This document shows, piece by piece, positions 1-8,924 of a DNA stretch of 64,000 bases (the stretch's first letter is position 1; each line of letters opens with the position of its first letter). The notes below the pieces were generated by a model. That model saw nothing but the letters and a program-made list of their open reading frames with translations, was not told the origin of the DNA and did no database searches. Origin of the DNA: Olsenella intestinalis (lineage in GTDB: Bacteria; Actinomycetota; Coriobacteriia; Coriobacteriales; Atopobiaceae). The translations under genes and the position numbers were made by a program. The DNA lies in contig NZ_JALGRK010000001.1 of assembly GCF_023276655.1 (NCBI RefSeq), forward strand, positions 453,501 through 517,500, in the 5' to 3' direction.

Positions 1-817
1 CCGCGTCCACGACCTCCTTGAGGTTGTGGGGCGGCACGTTGGTGGCCATGCCGACGGCGATGCCCGACGAACCGTTGACGAGCAGGTTCGGGAAGCGCGA
101 CGGCAGGACCGCCGGCTCCTGGAGCGACTCGTCGTAGTTCGGCTGAAGGTCGACCGTCTCCTTGTCGAGGTCCTGCAGCATCGCCATTGCGGCGTAGGTC
201 AGGCGCGACTCGGTGTAACGCATGGCCGCAGGGGGATCGCCGTCGATGGAGCCGAAGTTGCCGTGGCCGTCGACCAGGGGCAGGCGCATGGAGAAGTCCT
301 GCGCCATGCGGACCATCGAGTCGTAGATGGCGGAGTCACCGTGCGGGTGGTACTTGCCCATGACCTCGCCGACCGTCCACGCACTCTTCTTGTGCGGACG
401 GGACGGGACGATGTGGGCCTCGTTCATGGCGTAGAGGATGCGCCTGTGGACCGGCTTGAGGCCGTCGCGCACGTCAGGGAGCGCTCGGGCCACGATGACC
501 GACATCGAGTACTCGAGGAACGAGGTCTTCATCTCGGTCGAGAGGTCCGTCGGCTTGAGCGCGCCGCCATGGATGTCGGTCAGGTCGAGACGGGTGCCCG
601 CCTCGTCGGAGATCGTGTGCGAGAGGCCGGCGCCGGCAAGGTTCATCGCTGGTGCGTCCTCGTCGCCGTACTCCTCGTCGAAGTCGTCGCCGTCGCCGTC
701 GTCACCGAGGTCGTCGACGTCCTCCTCGTTCTCAGTCTCCTCGGCGTCGTCGCCGGTGAGGTCGAGCTCGTCGTTCTCTTCGTCGAGCCCGTCGTTGAAG
801 TTGTTATCGTCTGCCAC
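1..817 (-). CDS. gyrA: DNA gyrase subunit A, N-terminal part (runs off window)
   Basis: The 5' portion of gyrA on the minus strand continues beyond the left edge. It begins at a GTG (815-817) 7 nt after an AAAGG ribosome site. After a long acidic leader the reading enters the canonical gyrase A core ([21 protein letters not shown]), then [19 protein letters not shown], then AAMRYTE with the DNA-cleaving tyrosine at about residue 201 (codon 215-217). GyrA breaks and reseals DNA and with GyrB introduces negative supercoils. The quinolone-region residues look wild type (Ser in GDSAIYD, Asp after IY). Oddity: about 79 extra residues precede the core compared with E. coli numbering, and the first 60 or so are more than half Asp/Glu. 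It lies 46 bp after gyrB, with a GAGAAGAGC motif in the gap. Confidence 0.97.
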   Translation of the reverse strand, partial: MADDNNFNDGLDEENDELDLTGDDAEETENEEDVDDLGDDGDGDDFDEEYGDEDAPAMNLAGAGLSHTISDEAGTRLDLTDIHGGALKPTDLSTEMKTSFLEYSMSVIVARALPDVRDGLKPVHRRILYAMNEAHIVPSRPHKKSAWTVGEVMGKYHPHGDSAIYDSMVRMAQDFSMRLPLVDGHGNFGSIDGDPPAAMRYTESRLTYAAMAMLQDLDKETVDLQPNYDESLQEPAVLPSRFPNLLVNGSSGIAVGMATNVPPHNLKEVVDA

Positions 818-863
818 TTGCTAGCCTTTCGTTAGTCGTGGAGAAGAGCTTCGTCCTTGGTCC

Positions 864-2810
864 TTAGATGTCCAGGAAGCGGACGTCCTTGGCGTGGGTC
901 TGGATGAAGTCCTTGCGCTTCTCCACCTGCGTGCCCATCAGGTCTGCGACCGCGCGCTCGGCGCTCATCGCGTCCTCGATGGTGACCCTCAGCATGATGC
1001 GGTTCTTCGGCTCCATGGTCGTGGCCCAGAGCTGCTCGGGGTCCATCTCGCCGAGACCCTTGTAGCGCTGGACGGTGTAGCGGGAGGGATCCTCGTACTT
1101 CTTCGCCTCGAGCGCGAGCTCCTCGTCGGTGTAGAGGTACTTGCCGCGCTTCTTGCCCTTGGGCTTGAGCTGGTACAGGGGCGGCTGCGCAACGTAGATG
1201 TAGCCCGCCTCGATCATCGGGCGCATGAAGCGGTAGAAGAACGTGAGCAGCAGGATGCGGATGTGCGCGCCGTCGACGTCGGCATCGGTCATGATGACGA
1301 TCTTGTGGTAGCGCGCCTTCTCGATGTTGAACTCGGGGCCGACGCCGGTGCCGATCGCGGTGATGAGCGACGTGATGGTGTCGGAGGACAGCGCGCGGTG
1401 CTCCTGGACGCGCTCGACGTTGAGGATCTTTCCGCGAAGCGGAAGGACCGCCTGGATGGAACGGTCGCGTGCCATCTTGGCGGAGCCGCCTGCGGAGTCA
1501 CCCTCTACGATGAAGAGCTCGGTCATCTCGGCGTCCTTCACCGAGCAGTCGGCGAGCTTGCCGGGCAGCGCCGCGCTCTCGAGCAGGCCCTTGCGGCGCG
1601 TGGCCTGGCGCGCCTTCTGCGCGGCGAGGCGACCCTTGGCCGCCTGCGAGGCCTTCTTGAAGACCTCCTTGGCCTGGTTGGGGTGCTCCTCGAAGTACTC
1701 GGAGAGGCCCTGCGTCACGACCTTGTTGGTGAGCGTGCGCATGTAGGAGCTGCCGAGCTTGGCCTTCGTCTGGCCCTCGAACTGCGGGTCGGGCAGCTTG
1801 ACGGAGATGACGGCCGTCAGGCCCTCGCGGATGTCGTCTCCCGTGAGGTTGGAGTCCTTCTCCTTCAGCAGCTTGTGGCTGCGGGCGTACTCGTTGACCA
1901 CCTTGGTGAGGGCCGTGCGGAAGCCCTCGAGGTGCATGCCGCCCTCCTCGGTGTAGATGTCGTTGGCGAACGACATGACCCTCTCCGAGTAGCCGCTGTT
2001 CCACTGGATGGAGACCTCGACCTCGCCGCGCTTCTCGAGCGGGGTGTCGTCCGAGGTCTTGCCCTCGATGTAGATCGGGCGCGAGAGGCCGGGCAGGATG
2101 GTCTTCTCGGCGTTGAGGTACTTGACGAAGTCGTTGATGCCGCCGGCGTAGCAGAACTCCTCCACGCGCGGGGTGAGCTCGCGCTCGTCGGTGAGGACGA
2201 TCTTGAGGTTCTTGTTGAGGAACGCGGTCTCCTGCAGGTGGTCGTGCAGGGTGTCGAAGTTGTAGACCGTGGTCTCGAAGATGGTGTCGTCCGGCCAGAA
2301 GGTGACGGAGGTGCCTGTGGTCTTCGACTTGCCGACCTCGGTCATCTTCTTGGTGGTCTTGCCGCGCGCGAACTCCATCTCGACGATCTTGCCGTCACGC
2401 TTGACCTGCGCGACGAGCCTCTTCGAGAGTGCGTTGACGACGGAGATGCCGACGCCGTGCAGGCCGCCGGACACCTTGTAGGCGTTGTTGTCGAACTTGC
2501 CGCCCGCGTGCAGGATGGTGAGGACGACCTCGAGGGCCGGCTTCTTCTCGGTCTTGTTGATGTCGATGGGGATGCCACGACCGTTGTCGACGACGGTGAT
2601 CGAGTTGTCGGCGTGCACCGTGACGGAGATCTTGGTGCAGTAGCCGGCCATGGCCTCGTCAACCGAGTTGTCGACGATCTCCCACACGAGGTGGTGAAGA
2701 CCCGCGGCCGAGGTGGTACCGATGTACATGCCCGGTCGCATGCGGACGGCCTCGAGGCCCTTGAGGACCTTGATGTCGTTTCCGCCGTAGTTGCTATCGT
2801 TTTCAGCCAC
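864..2810 (-). CDS. gyrB: DNA gyrase subunit B
   Basis: 648 aa, the usual size for short actinobacterial GyrB. It is the ATPase subunit of gyrase. The N-terminal GHKL ATPase has EIVDNSVDEAMAGY (N-box) and GGLHGVGISVVNAL. A transducer domain follows, then the TOPRIM motifs VEGDSAGGSA and DADVDGAHI for Mg2+ binding. It ends with the GLGEMDPEQLWATTM block and a QTHAKDVRFLDI tail typical of GyrB. Start ATG at 2810 follows a ribosome-binding AGAGAGGAAA. It is the middle gene of the leftward origin-proximal cluster and is transcribed into gyrA. ParE is a possible paralogue, but adjacency to gyrA and the origin supports GyrB. Confidence 0.98.
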   Translation of the reverse strand: MAENDSNYGGNDIKVLKGLEAVRMRPGMYIGTTSAAGLHHLVWEIVDNSVDEAMAGYCTKISVTVHADNSITVVDNGRGIPIDINKTEKKPALEVVLTILHAGGKFDNNAYKVSGGLHGVGISVVNALSKRLVAQVKRDGKIVEMEFARGKTTKKMTEVGKSKTTGTSVTFWPDDTIFETTVYNFDTLHDHLQETAFLNKNLKIVLTDERELTPRVEEFCYAGGINDFVKYLNAEKTILPGLSRPIYIEGKTSDDTPLEKRGEVEVSIQWNSGYSERVMSFANDIYTEEGGMHLEGFRTALTKVVNEYARSHKLLKEKDSNLTGDDIREGLTAVISVKLPDPQFEGQTKAKLGSSYMRTLTNKVVTQGLSEYFEEHPNQAKEVFKKASQAAKGRLAAQKARQATRRKGLLESAALPGKLADCSVKDAEMTELFIVEGDSAGGSAKMARDRSIQAVLPLRGKILNVERVQEHRALSSDTITSLITAIGTGVGPEFNIEKARYHKIVIMTDADVDGAHIRILLLTFFYRFMRPMIEAGYIYVAQPPLYQLKPKGKKRGKYLYTDEELALEAKKYEDPSRYTVQRYKGLGEMDPEQLWATTMEPKNRIMLRVTIEDAMSAERAVADLMGTQVEKRKDFIQTHAKDVRFLDI

Positions 2811-3009
2811 TCGGATTTCCTCTCTATCTCAAAATCAAAGAGCCCAAACCATTCTACTTCATGCGGCCACGTACATCCCCGTCCTGAACGAAAAATGCCC
2901 CGAACGTCTTGCCCAAATCTTGCCTGAGGCTCTCAGAGGTCGCTATTCGCGGCGTTTCCTGAAATGAGGGGTTTTTGTCATTGCCGAGAGGAGCCTGGCG
3001 CCTGAGCCG

Positions 3010-3663
3010 TCACTTCTCCGGGGCTTCGCCCTCTTCGAACTCCTGGCGCCTCATTGACATCTCCATGGCGTGCGCGACCTTCGAGCGCAGCGGCTCCTCG
3101 AGGTCGGCAACGGCCACCTCGATCGTCGCGCGCTTGCCCTCGTCGAGCTGCGGCAGGTCGAGCGGGCGTGGCCTCTCGGGAAGCGCGGAGCGCCCCTCTC
3201 CCCCGCCGACACGCGTGCCGGCAGCCGTGCCAGCCCCCGCCTGGCCCTGGGCCTCGGCGCGGTCTCTTCTCGTCAGGCGGAACTCGATGCCCGAGAGCTC
3301 GAGCCCGGCGTTGTGCAGGCGGGCGAGGTAGATCTCGCGGTTCACGGTGAAGTCGGTCAGGCGCGCGTGCGAGTCGACGTAGACGCCGAGGATTGGCGCC
3401 GCGCCCTCGCGCTTGGGCTTCTTGAGGAAGACGCCCGTGGTGTGGGCGCGCTCGATGTCGCCGTTCGCGCCGTACCAGGCGGCGGCCGCGCGCTGGGCCG
3501 CGCTCATGCGGCCGCGCATCTCGCCGCCGACGACGCGTGAGAGCACCTCGCCTATTGACTCCTGGTTCCTCTCGCGGTTGCCCTCGAGCTCCTGGATGGG
3601 GTCCTCGCCGCGACGGTCGTGGGCTCGGCGCGAGAAGCGCCCGTCGAATCCGGCCCTACCCAT
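3010..3663 (-). CDS. DUF721/DciA-like protein
   Basis: 217 aa from an ATG at 3663 that overlaps the recF stop by 8 nt (ATGGGTAG), implying translational coupling; a longer upstream reading exists but is the recF shadow. The N-terminal half carries a DUF721 pattern: AAAAWYGANGDIERAHTTGVFLKK, then a strand LGVYVDSHARLTDF and LHNAGLELSGIEFRL. DUF721 proteins beside recF/gyrB in actinobacteria are DciA-like and are thought to help load the replicative helicase DnaB. The middle (about residues 130-160) is an Ala/Gly/Arg-rich linker and contains a TCTCTTCTC motif copy. The C-terminal 60 residues are charged and unrecognised. Family membership is fairly secure; the loader role is by homology only. 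Confidence 0.8.
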   Translation of the reverse strand: MGRAGFDGRFSRRAHDRRGEDPIQELEGNRERNQESIGEVLSRVVGGEMRGRMSAAQRAAAAWYGANGDIERAHTTGVFLKKPKREGAAPILGVYVDSHARLTDFTVNREIYLARLHNAGLELSGIEFRLTRRDRAEAQGQAGAGTAAGTRVGGGEGRSALPERPRPLDLPQLDEGKRATIEVAVADLEEPLRSKVAHAMEMSMRRQEFEEGEAPEK

Positions 3664-4744
3664 CAATCTCCACCACCTTGGCGTCGTCCAGCAGCTCCTG
3701 CGGGAAGTACCCGAGGTTGGTCGTCGTGATGACCGTCTGGATCCCGTTCTGCACAAAGCGGCACATCGCGGAGCGACGTCTCTCGTCCAGCTCGCTCATG
3801 ACGTCGTCGAGAAGGAGCAGCGGCCTCTCCCCCACGATCTCCTGGGCGAGCTCGACCTCGGCCATCTTCCAGGCGAGCACGACCGCGCGCTGCTGGCCCT
3901 GCGAGCCGAAGGCGCGGGCGTCGCGCCCGTCGATCGTGAACGTGAGGTCGTCGCGGTGCGGGCCCACGAGCGTCTGCTGTCGACGCAGGTCGTCGTCGCG
4001 GCCCTCGGCGAGCCTTGCCGCGAACAGGTCGCACACCTCGTCGCGCGACATGCCCGAGAGGTCCTGTCCCAGGCTCGACTCGTAGGTGCAGTCGAGACGC
4101 TCCCCCTCCGAGATCTCCTCGTAGATGCGGCTGATGTGCGCGCGCAGGCGCTCGAAGAGCCGCACGCGCGCTACGAGCAGCGTCGCTCCCCCGAGCGCCA
4201 CCGACGCGTCCCAGGCGTCGAGCAGGGCGAAGTCCACGTGCTCGGACTTGAGCAGGCGGTTTCGCTGCTCGATGGAGCGGCCGTAGGCGGCAAGCACCTT
4301 GGCGAACCCACGGTTCGCCTGCCTGCCGAAGTCGTCAAGCTCCTCTCGGCGGTAGCTCGCACCCCTCTTCACGAACGAGAGGTCGTCCGGGTTGAAGAGG
4401 ACGGACATGAGCGAGTCGGAGAGGTCGGCCGCCACGCAGCGCTTTCCGTTTCTCGTGAAACGTTTGCGCTGGTTCTCGACGTCGCACGCCACGTCCACCA
4501 CGCGCCCGTCACCCGTGAGGCGCGCCTCGATGCGTGCGTGGTCGCACTCCTCGCGCACGAGCTGCGCCGGCTTGGGCTTCCTGAACGACGCGCCGGCCGT
4601 GAGCATCTGCAACGCCTCCACGGTGTTGGTCTTGCCCACCGCGTTGTGGCCGCAGAGCACGGTCATGCCCGGGGAGAGGTCGATGCTCCTCTCCCCGAAG
4701 TTGCGCCAGTTGCGCATCGAGAGCGTCTCGACGACCAGGCCCAC
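3656..4744 (-). CDS. recF: DNA replication/repair protein RecF
   Basis: 362 aa, start GTG at 4744, one base after the dnaN stop. This is an SMC-like ABC ATPase of recombinational gap repair that binds ssDNA-dsDNA junctions and helps load RecA. Visible motifs: N-terminal LRNWRNF-type start (SMRNWRNFGERSIDLSPGM), Walker A GHNAVGKT at residues 32-39, signature-like FGSQGQQRAVVLAWKMAE, and Walker B LLLLDDVMSELDERR near the C terminus followed by ITTTNLGYF. Length is normal for the family. Tight packing with dnaN and the DUF721 gene indicates one leftward operon. Confidence 0.96.
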   Translation of the reverse strand: MGLVVETLSMRNWRNFGERSIDLSPGMTVLCGHNAVGKTNTVEALQMLTAGASFRKPKPAQLVREECDHARIEARLTGDGRVVDVACDVENQRKRFTRNGKRCVAADLSDSLMSVLFNPDDLSFVKRGASYRREELDDFGRQANRGFAKVLAAYGRSIEQRNRLLKSEHVDFALLDAWDASVALGGATLLVARVRLFERLRAHISRIYEEISEGERLDCTYESSLGQDLSGMSRDEVCDLFAARLAEGRDDDLRRQQTLVGPHRDDLTFTIDGRDARAFGSQGQQRAVVLAWKMAEVELAQEIVGERPLLLLDDVMSELDERRRSAMCRFVQNGIQTVITTTNLGYFPQELLDDAKVVEIDG

Positions 4745-4745
4745 G

Positions 4746-5849
4746 CTACATCCTGACCGGCATGAGCAGGTACAGGTAGTTGACCTTGGAGTAGGACTTG
4801 AAGATACCCGGCTGCATGGTGCTCTGGAGCTCGAGCGAGATCTTTCCCTCGCCCGAGGCGGCGTTCACGCAGTCGAAGATGTAGTGGTAGTTGAGGGCGA
4901 TCGACATGCTGTCGCCGGTGACCTCGACGGGGATCGACTCGGTCGACTCGCCCTGGTCGGGAGAGGACGCGGACAGGCGCATGACCTTGCCCTCGGCGTC
5001 GATGTCGAAGCGGACCGACGGGTTCGACAGCGCGATGACCGACACGCGCTTGAGCGCGGCGGCGAACTGCGGCAGGTCGATCTCGACGGTGGTCGCGCAG
5101 GAGTCGGGCAGCAGCTGCTTGTAGTTGGGGAACTGGCCGTCGATCTTGCGCGAGATGTAGGTGGTGTTGCCGAAGACGAAGACGACCTGGCTGTCGGTGG
5201 TGCCGATCAGGACGTTCTCGGTCATCGAGGGGAGCGTCAGCGCGTCGTGGAAGGTGTTGCCACCCACGATCGTCTCGAACGTGCCCTCGAGAGAGGAGGT
5301 CTCAACGTTGGAGTCGGCGACGGCCATGCGGAACGAGTCGGTCGCGACGAGGCGGATGGTATTGTCGGCGACGGTCAGCAGGACGCCGGAGAGCACAGGA
5401 CGCGAGGAGTCCTTGCTCGTGACCTTGTAGACCTTGTCGACCATGTCGCTCAGCAGCGCGCTCGGGAGCTCGACGGTCTGCTCGAGGTCGAACTGCGGGA
5501 ACTCCGGGAAGTCGCGCGCGTCGAGCGTGTTCAGGCGGAACGACGACTTGTCGCAGAGGATGGACACACCACGGTCGCCACCCTCGAACTCGACGGCGGC
5601 GTCGGGCAGGGTCTTGACGATGTTGGAGAGGATCTTGCCGGAGACCACGGTCTCGCCCTCCTCCTCGACGTTGGCCGCGATCTTGTGGCGGATCGAGATC
5701 GTGAGGTTGGTCGTCTGGAACTCGAGGGTGCCCTCGGAGGCCTTGATGTAGATGCCCGTGAGGACGGCGAGGGTGGAGTTGGACGCCATGCCCTTGGAGA
5801 CGACGGCGAGGGCTTCGGAAAGTGCCGACTGGCTTACGGTGAACTTCAT
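4746..5849 (-). CDS. dnaN: DNA polymerase III beta sliding clamp
   Basis: 367 aa, ATG at 5849 with GGAGAGAG upstream. It forms the ring-shaped processivity clamp for DNA polymerase III. It begins MKFTVSQSALSEALAVVSKGMASNSTLAVLTGIYI and shows the three-domain clamp layout with the RDFPEFPQF and DGQFPNYKQLLP blocks. The C terminus YLYLLMPVRM matches the conserved clamp end. It is first in the dnaN-recF-dciA-gyrB-gyrA series, and its promoter must lie in the 266-bp dnaA-dnaN spacer, which also holds origin-like sequence. Confidence 0.98.
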   Translation of the reverse strand: MKFTVSQSALSEALAVVSKGMASNSTLAVLTGIYIKASEGTLEFQTTNLTISIRHKIAANVEEEGETVVSGKILSNIVKTLPDAAVEFEGGDRGVSILCDKSSFRLNTLDARDFPEFPQFDLEQTVELPSALLSDMVDKVYKVTSKDSSRPVLSGVLLTVADNTIRLVATDSFRMAVADSNVETSSLEGTFETIVGGNTFHDALTLPSMTENVLIGTTDSQVVFVFGNTTYISRKIDGQFPNYKQLLPDSCATTVEIDLPQFAAALKRVSVIALSNPSVRFDIDAEGKVMRLSASSPDQGESTESIPVEVTGDSMSIALNYHYIFDCVNAASGEGKISLELQSTMQPGIFKSYSKVNYLYLLMPVRM

Positions 5850-6115
5850 GTCTCTCTCCTCATTATTAGTTCTTTAAATTTAAATACTTAGTAGTAGGGA
5901 TAATAAGCGTTGTCGAAATGTCGAGAACATCGCATCGTTGCTGGTAGCCCTACCCGACCGCAACCGGCTCGCGTCTTCTTTGGGAGGGTGGTTTTTCAAC
6001 TGAACGTTCTGTTGAAAAGTTTCGTCAACACGAAGGGCGCCTTTTTCGACACGTTGCTACACGTTTTCTTACAGCCTTCGACATGACGAGAAGAGCAAGC
6101 CTCCTAGCTGCGGCT
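5850..6115. other. dnaN-dnaA spacer, candidate origin segment
   Basis: 266 bp without a gene. Seen: an AT-rich stretch at 5862-5905 that could unwind. There are several 9-mers resembling TTTTCRACA, at 5911-5919 (minus, ATTTCGACA), 5993-6001 (plus, TTTTCAACT), 6010-6018 (minus, TTTTCAACA) and 6043-6051 (plus, TTTTCGACA). They differ from the E. coli DnaA box TTATCCACA mainly at positions 3 and 6. A GAGAAGAGC motif is at 6088-6096. Placement between dnaA and dnaN is the classic site of oriC in many bacteria. Origin activity is inferred. Confidence 0.6.
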
Positions 6116-7642
6116 TTAGCTTGAATCGGTGATGTTGTCCTTGAGCGTCTGGACCTTGTCCTGGAAGATTCTGTCCTCCTTCATGGTCTTCTCAACCCAA
6201 TAGATGCTGTGCTTGACCGTCGCGTGGCTGCGGCCGCCAAACTTCTTGCCGATGTCGGCAAGGGTGTTGTCGGTAAGCTCGCGCGTGAGCCAGATGCCCA
6301 CGTGGCGCGGCTCCATGAGCTCCTTGTTGCGCTTGGAGCCCACGAGGTCGCTGTGCGCCACGTCATAGTAGGTCTCGACGGCCTTCTGAATCTGCTCGAT
6401 CGTCATGATCTTCTGCCCAGAGGGCCATTTCGCCTGTGAGATGCGGATGACGTCCTCGCGCGAGAGCTCCTCGCCGGAGCTCTCCTTGCCGTGCGCGGTC
6501 ATGAGGCAGGTCTGGACGAATCCCTCGATCACGCGGATGTTGGTGCCCGCGCGCTCCGCCATGAGGCGGCGCATCTCGTCGGAGATGTTCGCCGAGAGGC
6601 CCTTGATGTGCTCGGCCTCTGCGTCGAGCTTCATGCGCTCGTAGAAGTTGTTGATGAGCTTGAGCTTGAGCTCGTAGTCGGGAACCTGGACGCTCACGGT
6701 GACGCCCGAGTCCATGCGGCTCGTCTCGCGCTCGTCGAACTTGCTGTCGCCCATGCCGAGCTGCGACGGGGCGCGGTCGGCGGCGAGCACGATCTGCTTG
6801 TCCTTGCTCGCGAGCGCGTTGAACGTGTCGAAGAAGAACTCGATCGTTCGCGCCGCGCGGCTCATGTTCTGGATGTCGTCGATGATCAGGACGTCCACGT
6901 TCTGGTAGTCGCGCGCGAGGACGGCGCCGGCCGAGGCCTGGTCGTTCTTCATGGCCTCGACGTAGTCGTTGATGAATTCGGTCGACGTGCGGTAGACGCA
7001 CAGGCGCGACGGGTCGTTCTCGACGATGTAGTTCTGGATGGCGCGCAGCAGGTGCGTCTTGCCCAGGCCGCTCTTGCCGTAGATGAACAGCGGGTTATAG
7101 CTTTTGTTCTCGCCGTTGGCGACCTGCTTGGCCGCCTCGTAGGCCAGCATGTTCTCGTCGCCGGCGACAAAGCGGTCAAAGGTGAGCTTCGAGTCGGCGG
7201 TCGAGACCTCCTCGTTCTCGAAGGAGCTCTTCTCCTCAGGGCGAGAGGAGCGTGCCTCCGGGGCAGGGCGCGCCTCGGCGGCTCGGGCGTGTGCGCGCTC
7301 GCGCTCGGCCTGGTTGATGCGCCTGATCTCCTCGCGCGTCATCTCCGTGTTGGTGTCGATGGCACTCGGGGCCTTGTCGTGGGCAAGCACGACCTCGAGC
7401 CTGACCGGCTGGAACGCCGCCTGCTCGAGGCACTCCTCGATGAGTGGCGCCTGCTGCTTGATCTTCTTCTGGGCAAATCCCATGTTGGTCGAGATTGTGA
7501 GCACGTCACCGTCAAAGGAGACGGCGTTGCAGCTCTTGATCATCGCCAGGTTGGCCGCGGGGATGGATCGCTCGGCCAAGAGGGTCTGAACATCCTGCCA
7601 GAGGATGCTCGCGTCTGAGTCCGTCGTGGGGTCCATAATCAC
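6116..7642 (-). CDS. dnaA: Chromosomal replication initiator DnaA
   Basis: About 508 aa. The GTG at 7642 is preferred because GAGG lies 6 nt upstream; an ATG at 7636 (12 nt spacing) and a TTG at 7645 are alternatives. DnaA binds DnaA boxes and melts oriC. Domain I (residues 1-90) is followed by a charged linker, then the AAA+ domain with FIYGKSGLGKTHLL (Walker A) and VDVLIIDDIQNM (Walker B). Domain IV has the signature LADIGKKFGGRSHATVKHSI. The family's length range fits. A TATAAT -10 box at 7675-7680 and a TTTTCAACA box between it and the start suggest autoregulation. Confidence 0.98.
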   Translation of the reverse strand: MIMDPTTDSDASILWQDVQTLLAERSIPAANLAMIKSCNAVSFDGDVLTISTNMGFAQKKIKQQAPLIEECLEQAAFQPVRLEVVLAHDKAPSAIDTNTEMTREEIRRINQAERERAHARAAEARPAPEARSSRPEEKSSFENEEVSTADSKLTFDRFVAGDENMLAYEAAKQVANGENKSYNPLFIYGKSGLGKTHLLRAIQNYIVENDPSRLCVYRTSTEFINDYVEAMKNDQASAGAVLARDYQNVDVLIIDDIQNMSRAARTIEFFFDTFNALASKDKQIVLAADRAPSQLGMGDSKFDERETSRMDSGVTVSVQVPDYELKLKLINNFYERMKLDAEAEHIKGLSANISDEMRRLMAERAGTNIRVIEGFVQTCLMTAHGKESSGEELSREDVIRISQAKWPSGQKIMTIEQIQKAVETYYDVAHSDLVGSKRNKELMEPRHVGIWLTRELTDNTLADIGKKFGGRSHATVKHSIYWVEKTMKEDRIFQDKVQTLKDNITDSS

Positions 7643-7657
7643 CAATAACCTCGAAAT

Positions 7658-7680
7658 TGTTGAAAAGTCGACCCATTATA
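7658..7680 (-). promoter_or_regulatory. dnaA promoter -10 and DnaA-box-like element
   Basis: On the minus strand a perfect TATAAT (7675-7680) lies 33 bp before the dnaA start. Downstream of it, at 7658-7666, sits TTTTCAACA, the same 9-mer found in the dnaA-dnaN spacer. No convincing -35 is visible at 17 nt spacing. DnaA repressing its own promoter is common in bacteria, so this arrangement would suit autoregulation; that is inference. Confidence 0.5.
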
Positions 7681-7808
7681 TGATGAAAACAGGCCGACGC
7701 TCGTCGCGAATGGAGAAAACTCCGCCCCATGCGCGACATGTCTACATACTGCTGCGATTAAAGTCTCAGGCTCGAGAGATGCCTGCCGAGGTAGAAGCCT
7801 CTGGGCCC

Positions 7809-8924
7809 CTACCCCTGTGGGTGTTGCTGGATGAACGACCTGCCGGACGCCGTCAATTCTCGGCGCTGTCCGCCCGCCTGCTTCTTGACGAGACCCTTGT
7901 CCTCCAGTGCCTTGAGCTCGCGCGACCACGTGGGCTGCGAGCTGCCGAAGGTGCGTGCCAGGTCGGCGCCGCCAACGGACTCGTGGGTCATCAGGTATGT
8001 CAGGATCTGCCATCCGCGCTGGGAGAGCGCCATCTCGAACGGCGCGCCCGGGTTCGCCACCGGCGCCTGCTGAGCGCCGGGCATCCCGGCGGGCATGCCG
8101 GGGGCCATCTGCTGCTGCGGCCACGGCTGGCTGTAGCCCTGCCCCATCGTGGGCGCACCCATGGGGGCGCCCTGCCAGGCACCCGGCCAGGCCGGCTGCT
8201 GCGGGTATCCCTGCGGGGCGTAGCCCGGCAGGGGCGCGGGGTATCCCTGCGCCGGAGCCATCTGCACCGCACCCATCTGCGGCTGCGCGTAGCCCGCCTG
8301 CGGGTACGCACCCTGCGGGAAGGCCTGCATGGCCTCGCCCGCATAGCCCTCGTCCTCGGGGGCGAGCATCGAGATCGTGATGATGCTCCCGCCGCCGATG
8401 TTGTCCTCGATCGTGAGTGAGCCGCCGTGGTCCTCCATGAACTGCTGTGCATACGGCAGACCCGACCCGACGCCGCGGATGTACCGCTTCATCTCCTCGG
8501 TTGCCGAAGAGGTCCCGTACTCCAGGGCGCGGTCCTTCTCGGGAATTCCCGGCCCCTGGTCGGAGAAGCGGATCGTCTGGCCGCCGTCCAGGATGCTGAT
8601 CGTCGGCTCGATGAAGTACGCGTGGATGTAGTTCTCGACGACCTCGCGGATGACCGTGAACGGGATGCTCCCGCCCTGCTCCTTCTCGAGGCGCACGACC
8701 GTCGCCGTCACCTCCTCGAGGTACGACCTCACGTCCGACGCCTCGACGACGACCACGCGCGGGGCTGCGGCCGCGTCGTCATACACGGCAATGCGCGCCG
8801 GGTAGCGCGCCTCGAGTGGCTGGTCGCTCATGTCTGCCATAGGCTTCGCGTGGCCTCCTTGTGGAGAAGCTGGGGTCGGCTCTGCCCCTTCATTTTCTAC
8901 GAACGGATAGAAGACATGCGACAT
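7809..8924 (-). CDS. GHKL ATPase - Pro/Gln-rich linker - winged-helix protein next to oriC
   Basis: 371 aa, ATG at 8924 (further Met codons at residues 29 and 32). Residues about 60-215 form a histidine-kinase-type ATPase fold: N-box REVVENYIHAYF, G1 SDQGPGIPEKDRALEYGTSSATEE, G2 GVGSGLPYAQQFMEDHGGSL and a closing GGGSIITI. There is no phospho-acceptor His domain and no membrane segment. Residues about 215-295 are a Pro/Gln/Gly/Met-rich, probably disordered linker. The last 75 residues (FEMALSQRGWQILTYLMTHESVGGADLARTF..QPTWSRELKALEDKGLVKK) look like a MarR-type winged helix. I infer a soluble ATP-binding DNA-bound regulator. It sits between dnaA and rpmH, so a role in origin or dnaA control is possible but unproven. 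Confidence 0.75.
   Translation of the reverse strand: MSHVFYPFVENEGAEPTPASPQGGHAKPMADMSDQPLEARYPARIAVYDDAAAAPRVVVVEASDVRSYLEEVTATVVRLEKEQGGSIPFTVIREVVENYIHAYFIEPTISILDGGQTIRFSDQGPGIPEKDRALEYGTSSATEEMKRYIRGVGSGLPYAQQFMEDHGGSLTIEDNIGGGSIITISMLAPEDEGYAGEAMQAFPQGAYPQAGYAQPQMGAVQMAPAQGYPAPLPGYAPQGYPQQPAWPGAWQGAPMGAPTMGQGYSQPWPQQQMAPGMPAGMPGAQQAPVANPGAPFEMALSQRGWQILTYLMTHESVGGADLARTFGSSQPTWSRELKALEDKGLVKKQAGGQRRELTASGRSFIQQHPQG

Noticed and set aside
894-2927. 677-codon open frame on the plus strand opposite gyrB
   Set aside because: Antisense shadow of a high-GC gene; gyrB on the other strand is unmistakable.
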